From: Trachythela sp. YZ-2020
Taxonomy: Eukaryota; Cnidaria; Anthozoa; Malacalcyonacea; Clavulariidae
DNA: 64,000 bases
Assembly (NCBI GenBank): GCA_016169945.1
Contig: JADLSH010000199.1
Span: 1,612,001 to 1,676,000 of the forward strand
Direction: 5' to 3'
Positions 24,901 through 37,540 of this stretch are shown in pieces (within the stretch, counting starts at the first letter, position 1; the number at the start of each line of letters is the position of its first letter). The notes beneath the pieces are model-generated. The model had not been told where the DNA came from. It saw only the letters and a list, made by a program, of their open reading frames with translations, and ran no database searches. A program made the translations under genes and the position numbers.

Positions 24901-25014
24901 CGACTGTCGAGTAACACCAATTGATGTACTCTCTGTGGCGGTATTACCATTGACATCTCGTAATATGCTGATAGTACTTGCCGTTTGAGGTTGCATACAC
25001 TTCATGCTTGCCAT
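7228..25014 (-). CDS. Complete M13 (neprilysin/ECE-like) membrane metallopeptidase, 18 exons
   Basis: Exons, 5' to 3' on the minus strand: 25014-24717, 19227-19031, 18121-17870, 16920-16852, 16090-15959, 15717-15631, 15355-15222, 15037-14830, 14475-14377, 13643-13563, 12856-12753, 11576-11515, 11322-11271, 10360-10293, 9894-9770, 9113-9048, 8047-7952, 7407-7228. All junctions keep phase, giving about 769 residues, typical for the family. Order: cytoplasmic head, membrane segment (about 51-73), the [13 protein letters not shown] block, a helical region, TAYYY in the place of [13 protein letters not shown] (zinc ligands about His605 and His609, catalytic Glu606), then [10 protein letters not shown] and a C-terminal CKVW. 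Oddities: the third zinc ligand is Gln (about 665), and the first conserved Cys pair after the membrane is absent. Family members trim extracellular peptides; activity here is uncertain. Type II topology is inferred. Confidence 0.9.
7655..7684. repeat. (AAT)n microsatellite
   Basis: About ten AAT trinucleotides lie in the last intron of the M13 gene. It has no coding potential. Confidence 0.85.
8226..8868. mobile_element. MITE family A, copy 1, with a second inverted-repeat element inside
   Basis: The outer ends read AATAAGCCAGTTCGGAGTTT and its near complement. The core has the family signature GAATCATAACATGTAGCTGA in inverted pairs at about 8510 and 8780. Other copies are at 13972-14356 and 50066-50664. 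Near the left end, 8251-8493 has its own terminal repeats (ATAGAATAGGAAATGAC and complement), which are missing from the other copies, so a second element has inserted here. The whole unit lies in an M13 gene intron. Confidence 0.75.
9988..10133. mobile_element. Short MITE with about 50-bp inverted arms
   Basis: The left arm, TATATCATACACGAGAAGG onward, is mirrored at 10085-10133, including the shared core TTTATTATAGTGATTT. At 146 bp it is nearly all stem. It sits in the M13 intron between the HExxH exon and the next exon. Confidence 0.75.
10497..10610. repeat. 15-bp minisatellite, about seven units
   Basis: The unit TCATTCACCCGAGGG repeats about seven times without gaps, with small changes in the first and last unit. 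Because 15 is a multiple of 3, frames stay open through it, which explains the short repetitive ORFs there. It lies in an intron of the M13 gene, about 140 bases upstream of the HExxH exon in the direction of transcription. Confidence 0.9.
10851..11217. mobile_element. MITE with terminal repeats GGTAGATTGGACATTGCGCG
   Basis: The left terminus and its complement at 11190-11217 (CGCAATGTCCAATCTACC) frame 367 bp without an ORF. It lies in the M13 intron between the HExxH exon and the preceding exon and ends about 50 bases from that exon. Confidence 0.7.
11820..12432. mobile_element. Palindromic mariner-type MITE with TA flanks
   Basis: The termini are CTGGGTGGGGCAAAAAAAAG and the near-perfect complement ending CCCCACCCGG. 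TA dinucleotides flank both sides (11818-11819 and 12433-12434). The two arms are inverted copies over almost their full length of about 300 bp each, so the whole 613 bp is one imperfect palindrome. TA target sites and GGGGCAAAAAAA-type ends suggest Tc1/mariner transposase. It lies in an M13 intron. Confidence 0.85.
13070..13335. repeat. Repeat rich in AACTTGTTGACAAGTTG motifs
   Basis: Short inverted and direct copies of AACAACTTGTTAACAAGTTG fill this segment. A related segment lies at 38460-38760, and a weaker echo at about 36460-36510. It looks like a decayed foldback family. Confidence 0.6.
13972..14356. mobile_element. MITE family A, copy 2, abutting an M13 exon
   Basis: This is the uninterrupted copy of the family also seen at 8226 and 50066. 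It ends CGAACTGGCTTATA, about 20 bases from the donor side of the M13 exon at 14377-14475. The inverted arms share GAATCATAACATGTAGCT. No ORF is present. Confidence 0.8.
15876..15950. repeat. (ACGACA)n hexanucleotide array next to a splice donor
   Basis: About twelve hexamer units occupy 75 bp. Read on the minus strand, the array starts about nine bases after the end of the M13 exon at 15959-16090, inside the donor region. The poly-Thr reading on the plus strand is not a gene. Confidence 0.9.
16485..16745 (-). mobile_element. tRNA-derived SINE, minus orientation
   Basis: Read on the minus strand, the head has tRNA-like promoter boxes: an A box in TAGCTCAGTTAGATTAGAGC and a B box in GGTTCGATTCC, followed by a tail containing TTTTTCACAGCTG and CCATCTACAAAACC. 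The tail is shared by the copies at 1365, 19832, 32236, 32509 and 38760. The downstream arm and no CCA-type end indicate a SINE rather than a working tRNA gene. It is inside an M13 intron. Confidence 0.8.
17022..17365. mobile_element. AACTCTCATC foldback repeat with a nested hairpin element
   Basis: The outer repeat matches the families at 5030 and 44575. Inside, 17052-17202 is a separate element with about 45-bp inverted ends (AAGGCTCTTTTCCACTCGTC and complement) that is missing from the other copies. That is a recognisable insertion of one element into another. Confidence 0.7.
17423..17625. mobile_element. MITE with GACTTTAAGATATGC ends
   Basis: The left arm, GACTTTAAGATATGC through GGACGTGACGAAAAA, is repeated inverted at 17574-17625. 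It is about 203 bp with no ORF. It lies in the M13 intron about 245 bases from the exon at 17870-18121. Confidence 0.7.
18205..18880 (+). repeat. Tandem repeat derived from a non-LTR reverse transcriptase tail
   Basis: Four to five units of roughly 130-155 bp each carry GACAAACAGTTGGGA, GATGAGATGGAG and AACCTAAGAGAAGA. The first unit is preceded by a decayed version of the RLRWFGHV motif typical of the C-terminal end of many non-LTR retrotransposon ORFs. A related array in the opposite orientation lies at 45985-46545. No open frame runs through. Confidence 0.6.
19832..20212 (+). mobile_element. tRNA-derived SINE split by a MITE
   Basis: The head has GTAGCTCAGTGG and GAGCGCTGCACC, followed by the family tail TTTTTCGCAACTGCTCCTG and TATATAATT. 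At 19969 the tail stops at an element with 30-bp inverted ends (AATGGACCATTCCCCTATTA and complement) that runs to 20194. The SINE tail then resumes with CCATCTACAAAACC, as in the copy at 16485. Confidence 0.75.
23050..23640 (-). mobile_element. 3' fragment of a non-LTR retrotransposon
   Basis: On the minus strand a broken reading gives [20 protein letters not shown] followed by FKTKLRQYL, the usual C-terminal block of CR1/jockey-like reverse transcriptase ORFs, ending close to an A-rich stretch. Frameshifts and stops upstream show decay. No reverse transcriptase core remains. Confidence 0.7.
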
Positions 25015-28000
25015 GTCAACCTAAATACTCTAACAACCGATTAATTCCTCCTTGAGATAGTATTCTATATACACAAGGTATATAGAGTTTGAATTTACAA
25101 CGTATACCTTGCCCTTAATGATTGATATTTTGCAATACAATAAGTTTTTTGCAGCAACGATGAAAGATAGCTTCTCGTCACAGTTGAAAACTTGAATCAG
25201 CGAACTCCTTTGCACAGGAACAAAACCCTCAAAAGCTCCGTTGTTATCTCAAAAATAATTGGTTTACCATGAACTCGTCGTCGCGTGTTCCAAATTGGTA
25301 TATCCTGTCTACAGACTGATCCGGATCCTGTCTCGCGATTTATGGGATTTAACTGACAATTGTCATACGAATAACCAACGTTCGACTTAACTTGACGGAC
25401 ATTCGCTAAATGCAATTTACTTAGAAACAGTCGCGGATAATGAGACGCAGCAAAGATATTCACTTATAGACCATCATAGAATTCCTGCGCCTCTTGGCAC
25501 GCCGACAAGAGTACGATATGATTGTAAAGTACACCAATGGATTAAAAGATGCAAAGCACACAAAGCACACTCTCTGATATACACAGAAACGCGGAATGCT
25601 ATTTAAGTCTATGTTGTTCTACACATAATGCCTGCTCTTAGCTTTTAATGCCTTTGGTCCCTGCCCAGCGCTATATATCGTGAGTTAGTCAGGTGGTCCA
25701 GTCTTATCAGGTATAAAATTATAAGATAAAGTTTCTGGAAGCTTGTGGGTGGAATTCGCTAAAAGCCATATCAGTAGTGGAGAAAAGCGTGGAACTATCA
25801 TTAAGCAGTCAACACGTGTAATTTGTCAATGAGTGAACAGAAAATTAAAATATATGTCGCATCTTGAAATTTTCAAATTTTTTGTTATAATAACTCGTAA
25901 TGATACGCGCCCTCGCGCGGGTTCCCCTCTACTGTTCCTGCCAAGTATGACGGTCAGACATAAAAGAAATACTCCAGTAAGGGCCTACTTTAGTGTGCAC
26001 TATTGCACACTTTGTGCATTATTAATCAGGAAGAAAGCCGTGTGCAGTATTGAATGTGAAAGTGTGCAGTATTGAAAATGCGAAATTTTCAGTTTCAACT
26101 TTGTATTATACAAGTGCTGTAGTAACAAAGCACAGGCAATAAATGTTGAACAATGGCCTAGGTAGCCCGAGTATCAGGCCCTCAGGTGGGGGAGAAGAGT
26201 AGCCCGCAAGGCAGGCGCTGGCTTAGGCCACAAAGGCGCAAACAATGGAGATGCGCAGGGGTTACGGTTGGGTCTTGTGTTGGAGACGGGTTGTCTTTTT
26301 TACTTTTTGATATTTGTTATCTTTAGAATTAATATAAAATCTCTCCCCAAAATATAGGAAATGGCATTTCAGAGACTCCAGATTTCAAAATTTCCCAGAA
26401 GAGGATCCCTGCACCTCCGTCAAATGTGGTGACAGTTTCTTCCACTTCCACTGAAAATGAGCACTTCTAAATGTCCTCAAAGGTCATACCCATTCTCTGA
26501 AGTGTGCACTATTGAAAATTTCTTAGAATCAATGCCGAATTCCAGTTTGGCTTGCTCTGTACTTTAGAGAAATAATTATAAGTGGGAATCGTGCAGATGA
26601 ACATGCATCCAGATTAGAGAAATGACAATAACTCATAGAATTTAGTTTTTTACTCATATTTTTCATACCACGATCAATGTGTATCTTGTTAAGATACGTA
26701 AATGGTGTCGTGAGTTACAGACATTTTGCCGATGTCCATTTTCAGATTAAGATCTTGAATGTTAATTGGGTCTGCATGCAGTTTAGGTAGCGATCATGAA
26801 CAATATTCACGAGCTGTTTTTGAAGGATATGAATGCCTGCGAAATACGAAAAGTATGCCTGTACATTCTATTTTTGTGACCGAGGTAGCCAAACTCCGAA
26901 TGCAGCTAGGCTATGCCGGCACAGCCCACCAAGCCGGCCAAAACTATAGCACCGCTAGGACGCGAACGGGGCAGATCCCCCTGATAATGAGCTTTGGAGT
27001 AAGCCAGTAACGCCAGGCTTAGATAACTAACTCCAGATGATTTTTGGAGTTGTTAGCCAGCAACTCCAGGATAAGATAGCTAGCTCCACTGCCTGCACAT
27101 GATTTCGGAGTTGGACTGTAACTGCAGAATTCTTGATTCAACTTAGTTATGAAGTTCTGAAGCGCATGCACCTTTTGAATTTTCAGTTAACCCCTTAGAC
27201 TATGGAGGTATAGCGTTGGTCCATGGCGCCACAACTTCTGCAGCCATGACGAAAAGTACTTGCAGGTGTGGAATAGCTGATATGAGAGGGAGGGGAGGGT
27301 TACTAAACTAGTGGGAGGGGTACTAAACTAGTGGGAGGGGTACTAAACTAGTGGCGTGGAGCACAAGCGGCGTTACCGCGTCACGACTATTGGTGGGCTA
27401 TAGTCCATCTCAAGACAACTATGACTATTAAAAAGGTGTGTATTAATGACTATAACTACGATTATTAAGACTACAGTCCAAGATTATGCAGAAATCCAAC
27501 AGTATAGTACGACTAGAAGCAATCCAAAACTTTTATGACTATATAGTCCAAGGCGGCAATATTACGACTATAGTCCTCGACTATAATGACTATTGTTCAA
27601 AGTATAATTATGATTGGTCATGCAATTAGGACTATTCTGCTAGCCGTCATCGCAAATGAGCCCACAGTGAAAGGATCTTGCCGGCAGCCTAGCTGTATCA
27701 CTGGTTCATATAATCCTATATTTTATGCTTGGTCTACTACTCGGACATGTAAAAGCTTAGGTGCTGAAGATGCACACGACAAATTTATTGGTTTCTGTTT
27801 ATTTTACTTTTCTTTCATTGCAAAACAAACGCAAAATTCCAGCAATCACACCCGCGCGATAAAGCAAATTAAACATGCATGGGAATTCAAGGTCACCTCG
27901 GTTATAAAATATTTGCTTATCACTACACGCATCCTATAACAAATGCGTGGGCTGTACTTCGTCTAAATTTGCTACTTTGTTACCAATTAATCAAAATTTC

Positions 28001-30040
28001 GGATCTAATAAATGTCGGGCGTTTAACATAGTTAAAATATCAAGTGATAACGTCATTTATAGCGATGAAGCGATAATGTTTTAATGTTAACAATCCTTTA
28101 TTAGGGTGGCTCGATGACGCGCTTCGTCCTCAAAATACTTTATTTGGTCAGGCCTTGAAACTCTTCCAACAAGACATGAAATCGTAGTTGCATGTAGATT
28201 ATATTTTTGTGGAGGTAGCCAATCTTCGAATGGAGCTAGGCTATGCCTGCACAGCCGGTAACTCCAGACTTAGATAGCTAGCTCCACATGATTTTTGGGG
28301 CTGTTAGCCATCAGGCATTTAGCCAGGCGGCCGTCCATAGTTTGAAAACAAGCAGTAAATTTCTCACTTTTAGTCAGTTTCAAAACACGATGAACGTACG
28401 AAGATACAACTTTTCAAAACGTTGGAAAACCAAACAAAATTGGACAAATAGACAATATTCGTTTGCTTTGATTAGCCAATCAAAACTTGAGAGAGAATGT
28501 CCTTAAAATTGTTATGAAAAGTGTGCAAGGTCAAGGAACAAAATATTCGACAGGAAAAAGTATACTCAACTCATATTAGTCTAAACGTTTCTGCCTCTGC
28601 TGTTGTCTTCGCGTAAACATAGATCATGAAGTGCTAGCTAGTGAATAAAAACACCACACTATATGAAAATTTACCATCCTGCTATCCGTGCTTCGGCCTT
28701 CGTACAACGCATTTTTATCCAACGCCAACGGATAAGTATCCATCGGATAGAAGATTTATCCATCGGATAGGACTTATACATCGAATATCGATCAAGTCTA
28801 TACATTCATCAAACAACCAAGCTAAAATATTTCAACTTGAATAGAACAATTATGTTTGCGCATCAGATTTAAGTTCAGTCATTCACGATAACTTATCCAC
28901 TTTCGTACAACCGGCCCCTGTAAATCAAGCTTAATTCAGCGGTAAGATCTAGCGCGCCAACCGTATCTGTTACCTGAGCTTCCCATTAAGACCTATGTCA
29001 TTTGTGATTTGGCATTAACTATTGTGTAAAGACTCCCTTGAAAGAACTTAAGAAATAATATAACTATAACACTTAAACACTGATGAATGGTAAATGTTAA
29101 AAGTGAACGTATTAGAATGCTATTAGAAAAACAAAGAATCCATTTGAGCCAATGTTAAATACAAGCCATGCAGTTAACTACTTTGTATAAACCCTCAAAG
29201 ATTGCGCCCTTTCTAAAACTGACAATAAATTTCCAATCCAATTTTTTAATAAAAGACTTTGTTGACATTTCATTTCTTCATGAGATATCCAGCCTAGTTG
29301 TAATAACTTAATTATACAAGCAGCGTAAATAAGAAACTGTGTGTTTATTCATTTTAACTACAGGCTTAACACATTGTTGAATAGCTTACCTCTAAGTATT
29401 AATTCATTAATGCATTTTCGGTCAAAGTTTGTTTAGCGATTATATTTTGTTTAATGTGGCAGTTTGGACCACTTATCACGGTATCACACGGCATCAGGAT
29501 CAACCTTGCAAAGATCACTTTTCAAAGTGATCAATATGACAAAGATCGTCTAACTTTCTTGCTAAAGGAGTTTTCCTAGACGGTTATATCAGCATTTGTT
29601 TAATAGAGAACTTTGGGACATAAGTGAAAGGCATTATTCAAAGTATGTGGCCTCCAGAGAATTCTACAATACAGACCATATTACAGTATAAGGTCAATTT
29701 CCTATAAACTGGCTAAAGTCTGTACACGTGCCATGTGACAACATTCATCAATTGAGGATTGCAAGCCACTCCCATCATTTTCACACCCTCTAATTGTTCA
29801 CCCATTAGCGACAGATGCTTCCAGAACACATGTACGCAAATGATATAAATTTAATTGACTATAATTTGTGACAAAATGCCAAACATTACAAAGATTGGAG
29901 TAAAAATCTACAATTATCTATGACACAGTATTGTTCCGCGCGGAATTCTAAAAGCGAAAAGCCACGATCAAGGGAATATAATACCTTATATTAATTTACT
30001 ATGAACATTCTATAGCCAGCAAAATACCCGCGAGGCAGGT
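25015..30040. other. Spacer between the M13 gene and PACRGL, repeat-bearing
   Basis: No supported exon was found. The 5' flank of the M13 gene should lie just right of 25014. Recognisable pieces are a 20-bp direct repeat, GGGAGGGGTACTAAACTAGT, three times at about 27292-27355; a cluster of GACTATAGTCC-like words at 27385-27600; two related copies of a segment with GGAGCTAGGCTATGC at about 26880-27120 and 28200-28315; and MITE family B at 28685. The last PACRGL exon may also be hidden here or in 30500-31220. Confidence 0.45.
28685..28920 (-). mobile_element. MITE family B, copy 1
   Basis: The ends carry TTCGTACAACCGGCCCC and an inverted GGCCTTCGTACAACGC, with TATCCATCGGATAG-type arms. The same sequence in the other orientation lies at 50144-50372, there inside another MITE. 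No ORF. Confidence 0.7.
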
Positions 30041-30059
30041 GAAAAGTGAAAGCGTGCAG

Positions 30060-30513
30060 AAACGGGGTGTTTTTATACACACCAGGGTATTTTATACATA
30101 TACAAGGGTGTTTGTATACACACAAGGTTCCCTGTATACACACAAGGGTATCTGTATACACACAAGGGTATTTGTATACCCTACAAGGGCATTTGAATAC
30201 ACACAAGGTTCTCTGTATACACACAAGAGTATTTTATACATATACAAGGGTGTTTGTATACACACAAGGTTATCTGTATACACACAAGGTTCTCTGTATA
30301 CACACAAGGGTATCTGTATACACACAAGGGTATTTGTATACCATACAAGGGTGTTTGTATACACACAAGGTTCTCTGTATACACACAAGGGTATCTGTAT
30401 ACACACAAGGGTATTTGTATACCCTACAAGGGTATTTGTATACCCTACAAGGGCATTTGAATACACACAAGGTTCTCTGTATACACACAAGAGTATTTGT
30501 ATACACAAAAGGC
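30060..30513. repeat. 20-bp minisatellite, about 22 units
   Basis: The unit GGTATCTGTATACACACAAG and variants (GGTATTTGTATACCCTACAA, GGTTCTCTGTATACACACAA) repeat about 22 times. Most units are 20 bp and a few 21. As 20 is not a multiple of 3, each frame cycles through all three readings. None of these contains a stop, so long repetitive ORFs appear on both strands. These are not evidence of genes. Confidence 0.95.
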
Positions 30514-31220
30514 TGACCTATTAAATGCGAGATATCATCAAAATTGTTCGTTCTGACGACGAATCTTTTAGAACGCAATGCACTATACGAAGTACCTTTA
30601 TACCACACAAAGTTTCTTGTTACTTTAACACAGACTGGTATGTAGGAACCTTGGACTTGATGATTACCAAACACGCCTGGAAAAACAAATACGTCATAAA
30701 ACCAAAAATTAAGCCAACCGTACCGAAACGTATTTCTCATTAGTCATGAGCACATTAGCCTGAGACAGACGAATATGAGCACATTGACACAAAGGAAAAT
30801 GCTACGGCAGGTTTCGATACGGTAAAGTGCACAACAGGCTTTAGCCAAGTGTCTCCAGACCTGGATTTGGTCCGACCCTTGCGAGTGATACTACTGCTAT
30901 GGTTTAGTAATTATTCTCCTCCCCAGGCTACTACTTTTGCTTGTGAGCGTGGCCCTGTAACTAGGAGGCGTCAGTCATGTGAAGAAGTGGGAACGAGCTT
31001 GCTTCAAACTCTCCACACTCGCTTTCAGGGACGAGGTGCAAACTGATTAGATTAAAGTATTAAAACGTCGTTCAAACGTCGCGCTACTGCCGTGCCGAAC
31101 GCATTACAAACAATAGATAATGAGGCATTTCAGCTGATTATGTATTGTTTTGCGGCACATGAGAAGCGCGACGTTTGGAACAGTCCTAAGACTCTTCAGT
31201 CTTCGCTGAGCAACTTTTAC

Positions 31221-35481
<4,261 letters not shown>

Positions 35482-35709
35482 TAATATAAAAGTTTAAATA
35501 CTAAAAACGCCCTATTTTTATTGCCTAGCTACAATTTAGGATATCTTTATTGTACAAACAGTTCAAAAGCATTGTTTCTCATAAACGTAAACAAATTATC
35601 ACCCCAAAAAATGTAAAAACTTGAAATTTGGACGTCCCAAATTGAAATACGAGCCAGCACATCTTACAACACAGCGGATGTGGTTTTGTGGCTACTTCGT
35701 TTAATACAA

Positions 35710-36062
35710 ATATACAGGGGCAATGACCATTGTCCGACGTCGAACGGAAGTCTTCGAGTATTCCTATAAAGAACAATGGCAACTTTCATCGCTAAATCTT
35801 CCTTTATCGCTTAATTGTTTAAAACTCTTTCCAATTCGTCTGGACGATTCTATCCCACGTTTCCGTCGTCTATCGCGTGGTCGTTTTCCACTAAGTCTTC
35901 CATAATATATCTTCCTTTCTGTCCATTAGTCATTACTTATCTAGTGAAAGGATGTGTCTCTGACCTTCTAATATGACCGAACCATCTCAATCTTGCTTCT
36001 TCGATCTTCTCACCCAGTAGACGAACCGTCACATCGATCCTTATGTCTTCACTCCTTCGATG
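35710..36062 (-). mobile_element. Decayed tail of a non-LTR reverse transcriptase
   Basis: On the minus strand the reading EEARLRWFGHIRRSETHPFT matches the common C-terminal motif of non-LTR retrotransposon ORFs. It is followed by an in-frame stop and a basic RRRK-like patch in another frame. No core domain is left. Confidence 0.6.
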
Positions 36063-36598
36063 TTTTCCCTACTAACAAACACCAAGAAATGAAAAACTGA
36101 CCAATGCCAAGAGACTATAGGTTCAATCACAGTACAACACGCTAGATTCATCTTTTGTATGCATCTCAATCAGTTACGAGCACGGCGGGCTTACAATCAC
36201 TGCAGTCTATATTGAGTTTTCAAATAGTTATTTAGGTTTGCATTTTTCGCACCATTATATCTATTCAACTCATTCAGGTATCTTATTCATCATTCGGTCC
36301 AATGATAAAAGCTTACAGGTTTATATGAGAAGTTGTGTCCGCAAACTTAGTCACACTGAAATCGTTCCCTGAAAATGTCCGTTATTCACGTCAAGTTTTA
36401 CGATGTCAAATTTGTTGAAACACTTTCTAACAAATTATCTGGCGATTGTCATACGGCTTGTAACAAGATGATTAGACCGGAACATCTTGTGAACAAGAAA
36501 CTTTAAACTTGGTGTTTAAGGCGTCGGCAGCGGTGTAGATAACAGAAACCGTTGCTTGCTGTTGGCACCGGTCGGGCAGTGCCAATGGCCACTACTCA

Positions 36599-36691
36599 TC
36601 AACCTGAAAATAAGCAGATGCTTGCGACGTTTCAAGGGCCCTGGGCTTGAAACGTCCTTGTCAATTTGTCATCCGCTTATTTTCAGGTTGA
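36599..36691. mobile_element. 93-bp hairpin element
   Basis: The arms TCAACCTGAAAATAAGC and complement, with an inner GACGTTTCAAG/CTTGAAACGTC pair, form an almost complete hairpin. It is probably a very short MITE. Confidence 0.65.
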
Positions 36692-37540
36692 ATAGCATCA
36701 GTGACGTCAGTTAGAACGGTTTCCAACTTGTGCAAACTTGTGCATAGTTGCTGATACGACGAACAATCACTAAGCCAAAAACATCCTCTGTGTGAATTCA
36801 AGGAGTGGTTTATAAAAGTGCGTATTCGACACAATTAGTCACAAAGAAACGAAAATCTTCTTAGTGTTATACCGCATTCCTGAGATGCTTTAAGAGATTT
36901 ACAGTACAACCACTTCAAAGATATGTTTGTCGTGCTCTCCCACAATTTCCTGCCCACTCTAATTCCCACATACCCTACATTGTTGATAACTTTGTTAGCT
37001 GGTAGTTTGTGGCCATTTTGAAATGGTAGTATTTACTTATTTGAAACATTATTTGCAGTCAGATTATAAATTGCCATTTGACTCATCATTTGCCCACCCA
37101 CGAAATATATTCATTTGATCAATTCAAAGAAACGCTATAGTCACTGAAGTATTTTAACTGTGTCATGAAATGGTGAAATCATATGGACACAGTTCTTAGT
37201 TCTTAATCATCTTTTACTGTTTAAAGTTTTCAATTGCTGATTGAGCTAACCACTTGTCCTTGTTGATCAAAAATATATTTAAGAATCAGCTCAACGTACA
37301 AAGCTTTCTTTCGCGTTGTTAGGTTAACTCGGATACGAACAGAGCTATTTCGAGCAAAACAGCTGGACCGTAACAAATTTATGGAATTATACACTTCAAA
37401 ACGGAAAAACCCACGACAATTCTTTTCACAATTGTATTCACGATAGTCTGACTGGTCGACAAGTACTCATAACTGAAGATTCACGATAGCAGTTTACCGG
37501 GGATTTACTGTAAGACGCGGCCGTTATCTTCGTTGAAAAA

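Larger units (their letters stand above)
35482..37540. promoter_or_regulatory. Divergent upstream region shared by PACRGL and the mosaic protease
   Basis: The start codons of the two genes face away from each other across 2059 bp, so both promoters should be here. I see no certain TATA box or initiator. The region contains a decayed non-LTR fragment (about 35710-36060) and a hairpin MITE (36599-36691). Confidence 0.5.

Noticed and set aside
27385..27600. CRISPR-like or regulatory array of GACTATAGTCC words
   Set aside because: Spacing and sequence are irregular and the context is animal noncoding DNA, so it is treated as simple repeat.
30039..30524. Long repetitive ORFs on both strands
   Set aside because: They are produced by the 20-bp minisatellite, which has no stop in any plus frame. 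There is no protein-like composition.
30525..30743. Candidate last exon of PACRGL
   Set aside because: Neither strand gives the expected C-terminal motif, and no in-phase acceptor with fitting sequence was found.
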